From the NCBI RefSeq assembly GCF_046630445.1, contig NC_092341.1, positions 292,644,001 through 292,708,000 of the forward strand: a stretch of 64,000 nucleotides of DNA, given 5' to 3'. Shown piece by piece: positions 34,338-44,782 of the stretch (position 1 is the first letter of the stretch; every line of letters begins with the position of its first letter). The notes below the pieces were generated by a model. That model did no database searches. It had not been told where the DNA came from and saw only the letters and a program-made list of their open reading frames with translations. Position numbers and translations under genes: made by a program. The stretch is from Rutidosis leptorrhynchoides (taxonomy: Eukaryota; Streptophyta; Magnoliopsida; Asterales; Asteraceae).

Positions 34338-34808
34338 CTATTTTCTAGGACGTTTAGGTTCAAAGAATCGCTTAACGCTTATCCTGGCTATCTGCCTATA
34401 TTTTGGCTGTGGGACTGAAGAACTGGATGCCGGGATAGAACGAATAGGAATAGCAGGAATAGGGGTGGTAGTGTCTAGTGGAGTTGGTGCCACATCATCC
34501 TTATTAAACTCGGGATTTGAATTTTCTAATTCATTAGCCTTTCGTTTCTTTCCTAGTTCGAACTCGTCTTTTGTAATTTCCTGTATTTCTTCCTCGGGTT
34601 CACTTTCCTCCTCGGGTTCACTTTCCTCCTCGGGTTCACTTTCCTCCTCGGGTTCACTTTCCGGGTTCTCTATAGTCGGTTCATCCGGAATTTGTGAGTC
34701 TTCCCCAAAGATATTATTTTCGTCATCGGATAGGTTAATGACTGGAACACCATCTGAAGATTCTGGTTCGGAGTCGCTGAACGTGATGACAAGTTTTGAG
34801 CCCGACAT
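34338..34808 (-). CDS. Acidic pre-gag ORF of gypsy-1 (unknown function)
   Basis: 156 residues between the primer site and gag, same strand. It opens MSGSKLVITFSDSEPESS and is strongly acidic and serine-rich. A stretch of four near-perfect EPEEES repeats comes from an 18-bp DNA unit at about 34589-34662. It ends in a basic tail (RFFEPKRPRK) after a proline-rich, threonine-rich linker. The arrangement of acidic N terminus and basic C terminus could suit a nuclear or nucleic-acid-binding role, but I recognise no family. A homologue with one repeat unit is in gypsy-2. A 358-bp gap separates it from gag. Confidence 0.75.
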   Translation of the reverse strand: MSGSKLVITFSDSEPESSDGVPVINLSDDENNIFGEDSQIPDEPTIENPESEPEEESEPEEESEPEEESEPEEEIQEITKDEFELGKKRKANELENSNPEFNKDDVAPTPLDTTTPIPAIPIRSIPASSSSVPQPKYRQIARISVKRFFEPKRPRK

Positions 34809-34982
34809 CTATCACACAACAACTAACCCATTAGTACTACATAATATTTACATATAAATTTTAACCAACAATGATAAGCAATGGTTTTTAAATCAGACAC
34901 GGTCAAAGTCCAGACTTACTAATGTATCCTAACGACTTATCAGTTAGACACACTAATGCAAACCTGGTTCGCTAAGACCACC

Positions 34983-34994
34983 GCTCTGATACCA
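34983..34994 (-). promoter_or_regulatory. Primer binding site of gypsy-1 (initiator tRNA-Met)
   Basis: Minus-strand TGGTATCAGAGC, two bases inside the 5' LTR, is a perfect 12-base match to the complement of the plant initiator tRNA-Met 3' end. Confidence 0.9.
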
Positions 34995-34996
34995 CA

Positions 34997-37930
34997 TGTC
35001 ATAACCCGTCCTTAACCATAAGAACGTGTTAAATAACGTATGATTTCATTGCGAGGTATTGACCTCTATATGCGACATTTTTAAAAGAAAAACTGCATAT
35101 ATTATACATTACAAACCATGATTCTTATTTTTGTTACAAGCTTTGGACAACATAAAAATGATTATCGTTTAGCGATAATCTTCGACTTACAAACTTTACA
35201 TATAATGATAACAACACGGTTTCTAGCATATTTTACAACACAGATCCTCGGGTATGCAGTTTTATTTTTGACACAAATATGCGTACGCAAGATCCTGCTC
35301 AAATTCAACATTATGCAGCGGAAGCTTTAGTAATCTCCTGAGAATAGACATGTTTTAAAAGGTCAACATAAAGTTGGTGAGATATAGGTTTAGTGCCGGC
35401 AGCAATATATATATATATATAGACCACAAGATTTCGTATATAAACAGTTTAATAAAAATATTCTAAGTGGTTGAGCACTTGGTAACCATACTTAACATTT
35501 AATCACGTCGCATATTCCCTTTAATATGAAATCTTACTACACCGTACCAAGTGTAGTCACAAAACGAAGTACTGTGCAACCGTTGAATACTGGTCGTCCA
35601 GTCCGGTTGGGGTTGTCAGGCCCGATAGATCTATCAACAGGATTCGCGTTTACAATACCGCTGTAAATATTAGTTACCAAGCTACAGGGAAGTATGCCAG
35701 TGGTACAACTCAACGTAGAATATATTTTTCAGTTACTTGTGTCCATAACGTAAAACATAAAATACATGTATTCTCATCCCGAAATATTTAGAGTTTAAAA
35801 GTGGGACTATATACTCACTGTTGTCTTGAAGATATATATAATTTGACTTGGTCTCCGGTTGATATCACGAACCTATCCATATATAATATATCAATACCTT
35901 TTCTTTTTAAACAAACGTCACATATATATACTTGTTATACTTTTAATACTTTGAATAATTCCTTAGTCCGTAGTTAGCAGTTCGTTGTTAGTAATTCAAT
36001 TTTAATAGTTCATTTTTAGATGTTTAATATACCCGCAATGAAATAAATAAAACCCCCTAACGAAATAAATAAAACCCCATCGTATATGTATTGGTCGAGA
36101 TTAATCTTGACCCACGGTACCGGTGTTGTCAAATGACGTGTTGCGTACATAAAGTACCGGTGTTGTCAAATGACGTGTTGCGTACAAACATGAGATCTTA
36201 TGATTAATCTTCTCGTGTTGTTTGCGGGTGATCCTGAACCATATAAAATTGAATTATAAGTACATATATATAAAATATCATGTTATCTTAGAAATATGTG
36301 ATTTTATTTAATTTTTCCCAATTAATCCCGAAGTTAAACAAGTCTTGGATAACCAATTTTGTTTCGGTCATAGTTTCTTCGTTACAAATCCGTTTTCGTT
36401 GATTCAACTTGCCATCTCCTTGGATCGAGTTCCTCTTTAAGACTATGAACTGAAAATACCTTGGTTTGTATTCAAAATCACACGGCATAGGTGAAACTTT
36501 AGTGAAACTTATGAAGTTAATCATTTTCCATCATGTAAACAACCTTAAATGATTATTTTTCTAAAAATACTTATACTTTGAGTTAAATCATGAAATTTTT
36601 ATGTGTTATCATATTCATAGTAAAAATCATTTTTCCAGAAAATAAACCTCCAATTCAAAGTTTAAGATGGTTTTTAATTATCCAACCCAAAACAGTCCCC
36701 GGTTGCACTCCGACGTCATAAAAACAGTTTTTAAGGTGTTCTTTGAAAAACCAAGTTATACCTTGTTAAATTAGCATGTAATTAAGTTATATTACAGGTC
36801 TTGAAGTATTTTAAAAGTTAAGTTAGAAGGATCTATTTAGTTTGCAAACAAGTTTGAAAACATTCAAACTATGTTCTTGTTGTTAAAATTTTATACCACA
36901 AAATAAGATAGCTATATATATATGAATCGAATAAGGTTATGAACATAGATTCTACCTCAAGTTCCTTGGACAAGGTTGTTGTAAAAGAGGAGTAAGAACC
37001 TAGAACCAAAAGGGTGATGGAAGTGGATGAAAGATTGGAAGTAAGTTGGTGTTCTTGGAAGGATTTCTTGAAGTGTTTTTGTAAGGTTTTCTTATGAGGT
37101 TTAAGTGTTGTTTTTGAAGCTAAATGATGGGGAAAATGCTTGGAGATGATCAAGTATGAAGTTAAGAGTATTTTGAGAGAGAAATGGAAGTGTAAGTATG
37201 AGAAAATGGGGTGAAGAAATGGTGTGCATGCATAAAAACGTTTTTAGGTTATAAAGGAAAAAAAAATACCTAACTTTGTTTTCTTGCTAAATAATTCATG
37301 CTACTTGACAAATAGTTGGTTCCACATGTTTCTTAATCATTTAAGGCTGCTAAGGAGCAGATTTTTATTGGTATATACCAATAGTAAATACATCTAGAAG
37401 CTGCGTATGATACGGGTACATATACCCTAGGTATACGTATAGAAATCTTTGAGAAAACGGAACGAGGATTCAAATATAGTTATCTTTTGTAAATATACTT
37501 ATATTGTTTTATGTATTTAAGTCTTTAAAAGTGATTAAATACATTACTTATACGATATATGTATAAACATTATAGGTCATAAGTATTTAAGTCAAATAAC
37601 GTTACGTATGGTTATCGTTTTGAAAACTTAAGTTAGTAGTTTCAAAATATACTTATAACTTATTGTTATTAATACAAAATGAGATATTAAAACATTCCTA
37701 GGTCATGTTAAATATGTATATATACATATATATACACAAACGTATAATTATCATATATTGTATAGTTCGTGATATCATCGGTCAAACTAGACGGTCAAAC
37801 GTTGTGTAAAACTCTTTTCGAAAAACATAAGTCTCGACAATTTGGATTGCTTATCATGTTGGTAAGGTTTAATTTATGTAAATATTAATCTTATAAATAT
37901 AGAATGATCGAAAAAGTGCGGGTCATTACA
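34997..37930 (-). repeat. 5' LTR of gypsy-1
   Basis: 2934 bp, same length as its partner 26567-29500. It is followed on the plus strand by the target duplication AATTG. The near identity dates insertion as recent relative to gypsy-2, whose LTRs differ at well over ten positions in their first kilobase. Confidence 0.95.
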
Positions 37931-38258
37931 AATTGGAGTTGGGTCAGGGACATTTCGGGTAGAACGGTTGTGGAGTTTGATGAATTACAATCACTGCTTT
38001 TGGGATTCAAATTTGCAGATAAAGATAAGGATTTGTGGGTTTGGTCTTCAAGTAATAGTGGACTTTTTTCTTCTAATATTTTTAGGAGTCAAATTGATGA
38101 CTTATTGTTGCCTGAAGTTGCAAATACAAGTGAAACTTTGCAAAACAAATTAATCCCTTAAAAGATAGGCATATTCATCTGGAGGGCTCAGCGAAATAGA
38201 TTACCGGTAATTCTTGAGTTGAACAAAAAAGGTGTTGATCTCGACTCTGTTAGATGCC
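37931..38258 (+). pseudogene. LINE-3, second segment (between gypsy-1 and the solo LTR)
   Basis: Coding resumes right after the AATTG duplication with NWSWVRDISGRTVVEFDEL and continues to LNKKGVDLDSVRC, where the solo LTR breaks the zf-RVT motif. A stop at 38159-38161 (TAA) shows independent decay. Confidence 0.88.
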
Positions 38259-39620
38259 TGTGACGATCGCTCCAAATCCATATGGACAATACGTCATTCA
38301 TTGATTTCATTGCGAGGTATTTGACCTCTATATGATACGTTTTGTAAACATTGCATTCTTTTGAAAAGGCACACCATAAATGAATATTTAAATCAAAGGT
38401 TTTCAACATCTGATGATTTCTACATATAGACAATCACTGTAAATAATAGTTTACAATAGTACTTCCGTTGACAGTACAGTCTAAATAAGATACATGGTGA
38501 TGATTTGGTGAATGCAACGTTTCCTTGAAAAATATGCCATGTATGACTCCATGCACATAGCTTGTCTAACATATAAGCAAACAGCGGAAGACTTCTAGAA
38601 ACCTGAGAATAAACATGCTTCAAGTGTCAACACAAAGGTTGGTGAGTTCATAGTTTTAATATTACACATAATCCGTATATCAATGTGGATTACAAAAGTT
38701 CAGTTGTTTTATTCAAAACGTTTATCAATAGGTTTTACATAAAAGGTGGATCACAAGATTTCAGTTATTTCATCCGAAACGTTTATCAATCGGTTCTACA
38801 AAATTGAGCACCCTGGTAACTAAACTTTAATGATTATATAATTTGTACCCTTTGTATAATCATCTTAATAATACACGCAAACCAACGTGTACGCTTCTCA
38901 AATAGCATACGTCCGTTAAAAGGCTAGTGCTCTAGCTCGGACGGGGATATCAAGCCCTATGGATCCATATACTACTACTCGCGCCCACCAGTTCTTATAA
39001 CTGGCAGTTACTAGTTACCAAAGCTAAGGGATTTTCGGTTCAAACTCAGTGTAGAATTTAGTATGTACTTGTATCCATTGTGTTTAAAATAAAGTGCATG
39101 TATTCTCAGCCCAAAAATATATATTGCAAAAGCAATTAAAAAGGGAGCAAATGAAACTCACACATATAAATATTGTATATCGATTAATAAAACATTTGCA
39201 TGTATTCTCAGCCCAAAAATGTAGAGAGTAAAAGGGATCTTATGAAACTCACGCATATAAATCTAGTATTTTCAGTATTTATAAACAGTCGCATGTATTC
39301 TCAGCCCAAAAATATATTGAGTAAAAGGGATCATATGAAACTCACTGTTTAATATTGATATACAATATTGCAGGAAAGCACGTAGACGCATCTGAGATGA
39401 TAAACACGAGGTTTGATTCACAAAAAATACCCCCGAACATTACCCATAACCTCCTTGGCAATAACCCATAATTTCCTTAGCTCTAGCTTGCTCGAAAACT
39501 CATTTTGAAAATTACTTGGACAGCACTCCGTCGTAATATTTGATGTACATTATTATTTTTGTATCGCAAAAATAATAACACTAATAATAAAAAAAAAATA
39601 ATAAGATTAATAATAATCTT

Positions 39621-39654
<34 letters not shown>

Positions 39655-40915
39655 TAAATAATAAATAAAATAAATACGGAGTAATATGTATGTGTGTGTT
39701 TTTTTTTCTTTCTTTACTCGGCAGAAAATGTTGCAATTTATAGAACCTGGCCTGAAATCTGGAGTCATGCGACTCGCATGGAAATGGCCTTCTGGCCATG
39801 CGACTCGCATGAGGACCAGGGACAGCTCACATTGTTTTGGCTCCTACCTTGTCGACATAATATAAAATAAATATAAATATATAAATAATTAATATAATTA
39901 TTTATATATTATATTTTATTCTTGTGCATAGTAGACTAGATATTTTTGGTCCGTTGCGTCGGGCGTTTCTTCTTGACTCGGGTCCCGGTTCTGGATTTTT
40001 CAGACGTCCTTGCGTACTATTTTATATCGTGTACTTTGCGTTCCGCAACTTGTACTCTTGTCATTTTTAGACGTTCTTCATCAATAATTTGAACCTTTTT
40101 AATTGTATCTTGTACATTTGAGCATTTTGGACCTTTCCGTCTTCAATTCTTCATTTTCGCCTTTTGTCTTCGCACTTATTAAATATAAACGAATATTACT
40201 TGAATATGGAACAATTACAACTAAAATCCTGTCTTTCTTGGGGGATAATGCTATGAAATATATGTTCCTTTTTAGCCTTATCAATAGCCTTAAATTATCC
40301 CTTAATTATATCACTCAAAGTGTATCTTAAACTTTCGAGTGTTTTGGTCATTTACTTCTATAAATCATCGTCTCGCTATTTGTTAAAATACATTTTTATA
40401 ATAGCGTTTTACTGTAGCAAAGTTACTGTAGCAAAGTCAAATTTTAATGTAGCAATTCACTGTAGCAAAGTCAAATTCACTGTAGCAAATAGTGATTTTC
40501 GAAAACACTGTTACATTTTGAGTAATGTGGCAATTTGAAAACACTGTAGCAATTTAGTGTTTTACTGGTTCATCTTAAACGCTTTAGTTAACTTATCTAA
40601 ATATCAATCGAATCAATAAACGAATGTTACTATCGTTTACTAAATAACTTGAAATCATATATATTCAAATAGATATATAAACCAATAAGTTTAATGTACG
40701 GTATCATGCAATTAAAACTTTGTTACGTTTTCAAGTTATAGTATATATATGTATCTATTTACGTATAATGGTTCGCGAATCGTTGAGAACAACCGAAGGG
40801 TAATTGAATAGTTCAAAATTTTGAGATTCAACTTCATAGGCTTTGCTTATCGTGTCGAAGTCATTAATCATTTAAGATTAAGTTTAAATTTAGTCGAAAT
40901 TTCCGGGTCATCACA
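38259..40915 (-). mobile_element. Solo LTR inserted in LINE-3
   Basis: 2657 bp, with plus-strand ends TGTGACGATCG and GGGTCATCACA. It is bounded by a 5-bp duplication ATGCC (38254-38258 and 40916-40920). No interior sequence exists, so it is a product of LTR-LTR recombination. It shares blocks with the LARD LTR (terminal TTTCCGGGTC, the GCGAGGT-ATTTGACCTC block and GCATGTATTCTCAGCCCAAA). Inside it the last block recurs at about 39096, 39197 and 39291, giving a roughly 95-bp tandem array. A cluster of ACTGTAGCAA repeats lies at 40409-40555. The minus orientation is by analogy with the LARD. Confidence 0.88.
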
Positions 40916-41483
40916 ATGCCCGATCTGTGACAACGCGTTGGAATCAATAGACCACGTGCTGCAACAGTGTTCTTATGCAAGTGAAGTATGGTGTCGATTT
41001 TTTCGTTGGTGGGGGTTGTCGAACCCCATTGGAACAAGTCTAAAGGACCTTGTGCAAGGCGAATCTTTCTTTCAAAATAACGCCTTACTCAAAAAGGTGT
41101 TTCAAGCATCGGTTTGGTATGTGCGTACAAGATTTGGCAAAACCGTAACAACAAGGTATTTCGTCAAAAACTTTGGATAGCCGCTATGTTAATACAAGAA
41201 GTGCAAGTCAAAAGTTTCGAATGGATAGCAAATCGTTTGAAGAAGAAATCAATCAATTGGTTACAGTGGCTCATTAATCCAAGGGTACTCGATGATCCCG
41301 GTTAATACATAGGGTCAATTTTCTGTTTAATGCTAGTCGTTTGTAACAGTCATCTATTTCTAGTCCTGTAGGTTAGTCACTCAAATGTGTGTCTCTCCCA
41401 TGCTGAAGATAGCATGATTTGTAAATTGTGTTCAGTATCTATAATATTTTTTGGCTTTTCAAAAAAAAAAGGAAAAAAAAAAA
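40916..41483 (+). pseudogene. LINE-3, third segment with 3' end and poly(A)
   Basis: The zf-RVT motif resumes at CDNALESIDHVLQQC and the frame proceeds, with one shift near 41120, to SFEWIANRLKKKSINWLQWL and a TAA at about 41303. The 3' UTR ends TTGGCTTTTC followed by A tracts to 41483, then the right target duplication at about 41500. Confidence 0.87.
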
Positions 41484-41838
41484 CATAATGCTTCAAATAT
41501 TGTACATATGGTTATGGGGTGTTTTGTTAGTACATAATGCTTTATATATTATACAATTAACATATTAATATTTTTATTAAATACAATTAATTATTTTGAT
41601 GATATCAACATGGGGCTTAGATTTTTTCTATTTAATTTTTGAATTATTTTTAAGCTTGAATAATACTTATTTATGACATTATCATTTTAGAGATTTTTAT
41701 GATACTATAGATAGATAGATGGTAATTATTGTTATGATTGTGATTTGTTATTTTTTTACTTTTATTTTTTTAATTTTGACAAAAAATAAAGAGAATATTA
41801 TTAAAAAGTTCTCTTATCAATAGATGAAAAAAAATCAA

Positions 41839-41937
<99 letters not shown>

Positions 41938-42055
41938 TTATTTCTTATTTATTTTTATATTATCTAAATGTAAAATAATTTAAATTTAGATGTATGTAAG
42001 AAAATACGATTGTTTACTGTATCTTCTTCTACTATTGACATGATATTATTTTATT
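41484..42055. other. AT-rich spacer between LINE-3 and LINE-4
   Basis: No coding potential. It includes the (ATT)n microsatellite at 41838-41937 and the right target duplication of LINE-3. Confidence 0.7.
41838..41937. repeat. (ATT)n microsatellite
   Basis: About 33 uninterrupted ATT units. Confidence 0.95.
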
Positions 42056-43946
42056 TTATTTTTTTATTTTTTTGAAAGGCAATAGTTTTATTAATAAACC
42101 TCAATGTACAATACACAATGAAAGACCCATAACCCAAACTAGACATCTCACTATCTACAAAGACAATTGATACATAACGATGCTAAGGAGGCATCTCCCA
42201 TATATCAAAAGTCAATTTAACACTCACAATTACAACATTTCTCACTTACAACTAAATGACTATACATTTAGGATTCGTTAGCCAAGAATGCCACTCGATC
42301 AACATGGATTTGCAACGCTTCGCGATCCACTCAAAGCTCTTGACTTGAATTTCATTTAGAGCCAAAGGTGGATTCCAACACAATTTCTTGAATACCATCT
42401 TGTTACGATTTTTCCATATGAGATATCCGCTTGTCCACTCGATCATTTGCCAAATCTTAAGGCCAATATCGGAAGTTTGGAAAGAAGAATTACCCTGAAA
42501 GGCCTTAGAACTATCCAAAGGCCCACACACAATATCGAACCACTTGTGAGTCTTATCCCAAACCTCTTTGCTTTTCTCGCATTGGAAAAGTGCATGTTGA
42601 ACCGTCTCGATTTCCTTTTCACAAATGGAACAAAGAACGGAATGAAGGTCGATTCCCCTCTTGTCAAGTTCCGACAAGACCGGGAGCCTACCTTTTAGTG
42701 CCCGCCAAATAAAAATCTCCACTTTCTTAGGAACAAAGTTATTTCTTAATGTTTCTATACCCGTTACTCTTGAAGTAATTATTTTTGACCGCACCAAATT
42801 CGAAAGAACCTTTGATGAGAATTTACCATTAGAACTTAGAGTCCAAAGCCACCTATCTTCTTCCTCATTAGTACCCGTGAAATCCTTCAAAATTCGAGAC
42901 AATTCCTCAAGCTCTTCACCCGTTCTACCCCCTGATTGTCGCACCCAATCCCAAACGCCATAGCAAGATGTTCCATCCCAACTTATCCGTGAGGAGACCG
43001 AAGTGTTTTGCTCCTTTTCCAACCTAAAGAGTTGATCAAACCGATCTTTAAGAGGAATATCCAAAAGCCACGAGTCGTACCAAAAGAATGAATCTCTTTC
43101 GTTCCCGATCTTTCTCTTGAAGTATTTAGAAAATTCGATGCCAAGCCCATCTAATTGAAACCCTGTTTTCACAATATTTCACCAAGTAGAAAGGTAAGTA
43201 CAAGAAATATTCCCACCCGAAAGTAAACCACCCGATACCCCATGAATACTTTTGGTGACCTTAACCCACAAGGAGGAAGTTTCGGTTAAACACCTCCACC
43301 ACCACTTGCCGATTATAGCCATATTTTTAGCATGTAGAGAACCAATATTCAACCCACCCTCCTCGAAAGGACGCATAACGTTATCCCATTTAACCCAAGA
43401 TAATTTTTTACCCTCACCCGAACCCCCCCAAAAGAAAGAACGTCTTACACACTCAAATTTTTTAAGCATGGAAGAGCGAGAAATAGTACAACGGCAAGCT
43501 ATTGAGAACCGAGTTAATGAGAGTTAATCTTCCACCAAATGACATCGCACGTGCTTTCCAATCTGCAAGCCTTTTCTCGAATTTGTCTATTACCGGTTTC
43601 CAATTGATCTTTTTGCTCATTTTCGCACCCACGGGGAGTCCAAGATATATACAAGGAAAGGAAACGACCTTACACCCAATTAACCGCGCCGAATGAATCA
43701 CCTCCGAATGTTCAAGCCCCACCCCAAATAAACTACTTTTGTGATAATTAATTTTTAGACCGGATGATAGCTCAAAGCATTTCAAAAGTTTCATTAGATT
43801 CACAATATTGTTCACACTCCACTTACCAAAAAATATCGTGTCGTCGGCGTATTGCAAGTGAGAAATTGGAACTTTGTCTTGACCTACCTCCACTCTCGCA
43901 AACAAATTTGCCTGAACCGCCACCTTTGCGATCCAATTTAACCCTT
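42056..43946 (-). mobile_element. LINE-4, 3' segment
   Basis: The T tract at about 42055-42073 is the poly(A). Coding pieces on the minus strand: 43462-43946 (reverse transcriptase with YADDTIFFG), 43179-43469 (GGSGEGKKLSWVKWD onward) and 42252-43172 (306 residues with the zf-RVT-type CSICEKEIETVQHALFQC and the usual SFEWIAKRCKSMLIEWHSWL end). A TGA at 43179-43181 and a frameshift near 43465 interrupt it. It breaks at 43946 and continues at 57069. The CCCTT target duplication (43942-43946 and 57069-57073) marks the insertion of another LTR element. Confidence 0.88.
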
Positions 43947-44168
43947 TGATATCGGTCAATAAGTCACATTTTTATCCCTAATATTAAGTCCTAGAACAAT
44001 AAAGATTTAAACTTTGTCGGCAAAATTATCGCTTTTTCGGTTGATTTTGTAGATTAAGTAATTACGAAGGCAATGCAAAAAGAATCAAGTAAAACGGAGT
44101 TAAAACGAAGATTCTAGAGCGAAAACGGTGAAAGACAAGAAATCAAGTTACGATCCAGCAAATCAGCA

Positions 44169-44310
44169 AGCCAAACGGCTTGCCAAACGGGCTGCCAAAC
44201 GGCCTACCAGTATGGCAAACGGCCTACCAAACGGTCAGAGCAAACGGGCAAACTCTACAAACGGGCCCTGCAAACGGCTTGCCAAATGGCCTGCCAGCCG
44301 TTTGCAGGCA
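44169..44310 (+). repeat. AAACGG repeat cluster upstream of an LTR TATA box
   Basis: Eight AAACGG cores, mostly within GCCAAACGGCCT-like units spaced 11-18 bp, plus one diverged core and one inverted core (CCGTTTGC), lie in about 140 bp. They end 12 bp before the TATA box at 44322. The frames read across it are artefacts of the repeat. The arrangement resembles a tandem enhancer. Confidence 0.75.
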
Positions 44311-44321
44311 AATTTCAAGTC

Positions 44322-44329
44322 TATTTAAA
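44322..44329 (+). promoter_or_regulatory. TATA box of the third-family LTR
   Basis: TATTTAAA followed by a pyrimidine-rich stretch (CTTTCTCCATCCATTTCAAC), typical of a plant transcription start. It lies right after the AAACGG cluster. Confidence 0.55.
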
Positions 44330-44782
44330 GGGCTTTCTCCATCCATTTCAACACACACTCAATTTTTTATTCATTTCATATTTTCAAGCTTTTAGTTAGT
44401 TTTTAGTAGTAGTTAGCTTAGCTTTTATTTTTCGGAGGATATCCCAACGAGTCCCTGCGATCTCGGGCAGATTTCTTCGGCCTTTTCAGGTTTTTATCCG
44501 AAACGCTTGTCTTTTGTATTAAACATGTGTTCTTACTTTTTATGTTCAATAATGCGTTCCGATATTACCATGATAGCTTAATTAATCTGTATGTTGCCAT
44601 GATAGAAGTTTGGGTTAGCGTAATTATGTTAAATTAGTACGATTACTATTATAATACTGAACTAGGAAGTCTGATAGATTTGTATGCTAGCATCTTAAGG
44701 ATTGACCAACCTAGGTTGTGATCAGGACTTGTCCACCTATATGAAATTAGCTACTTCATAGGATTAAGACCTCTGGTTATAC

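Larger units (their letters stand above)
26567..37930 (-). mobile_element. Gypsy-1: full-length Ty3/gypsy retrotransposon (chromovirus, Tekay-like)
   Basis: 11.36 kb with two 2934-bp LTRs, a 5-bp target duplication AATTG (26562-26566 and 37931-37935), an initiator tRNA-Met primer site, an extra acidic ORF, a gag-pol frame and a polypurine region. The order protease, reverse transcriptase, RNase H, integrase defines Ty3/gypsy. The chromodomain-like tail after integrase and the long LTRs suggest the Tekay (Del) clade, which is inference without a tree. Two in-frame stops interrupt gag-pol. Confidence 0.93.

Noticed and set aside
39096..39350. CRISPR-like regular repeats
   Set aside because: Three imperfect 60-95 bp tandem copies in a plant LTR; no spacers or palindromic repeat structure.
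44128..44395. Two overlapping frames of 66-71 residues
   Set aside because: Both are readings of the AAACGG repeat cluster in different frames.
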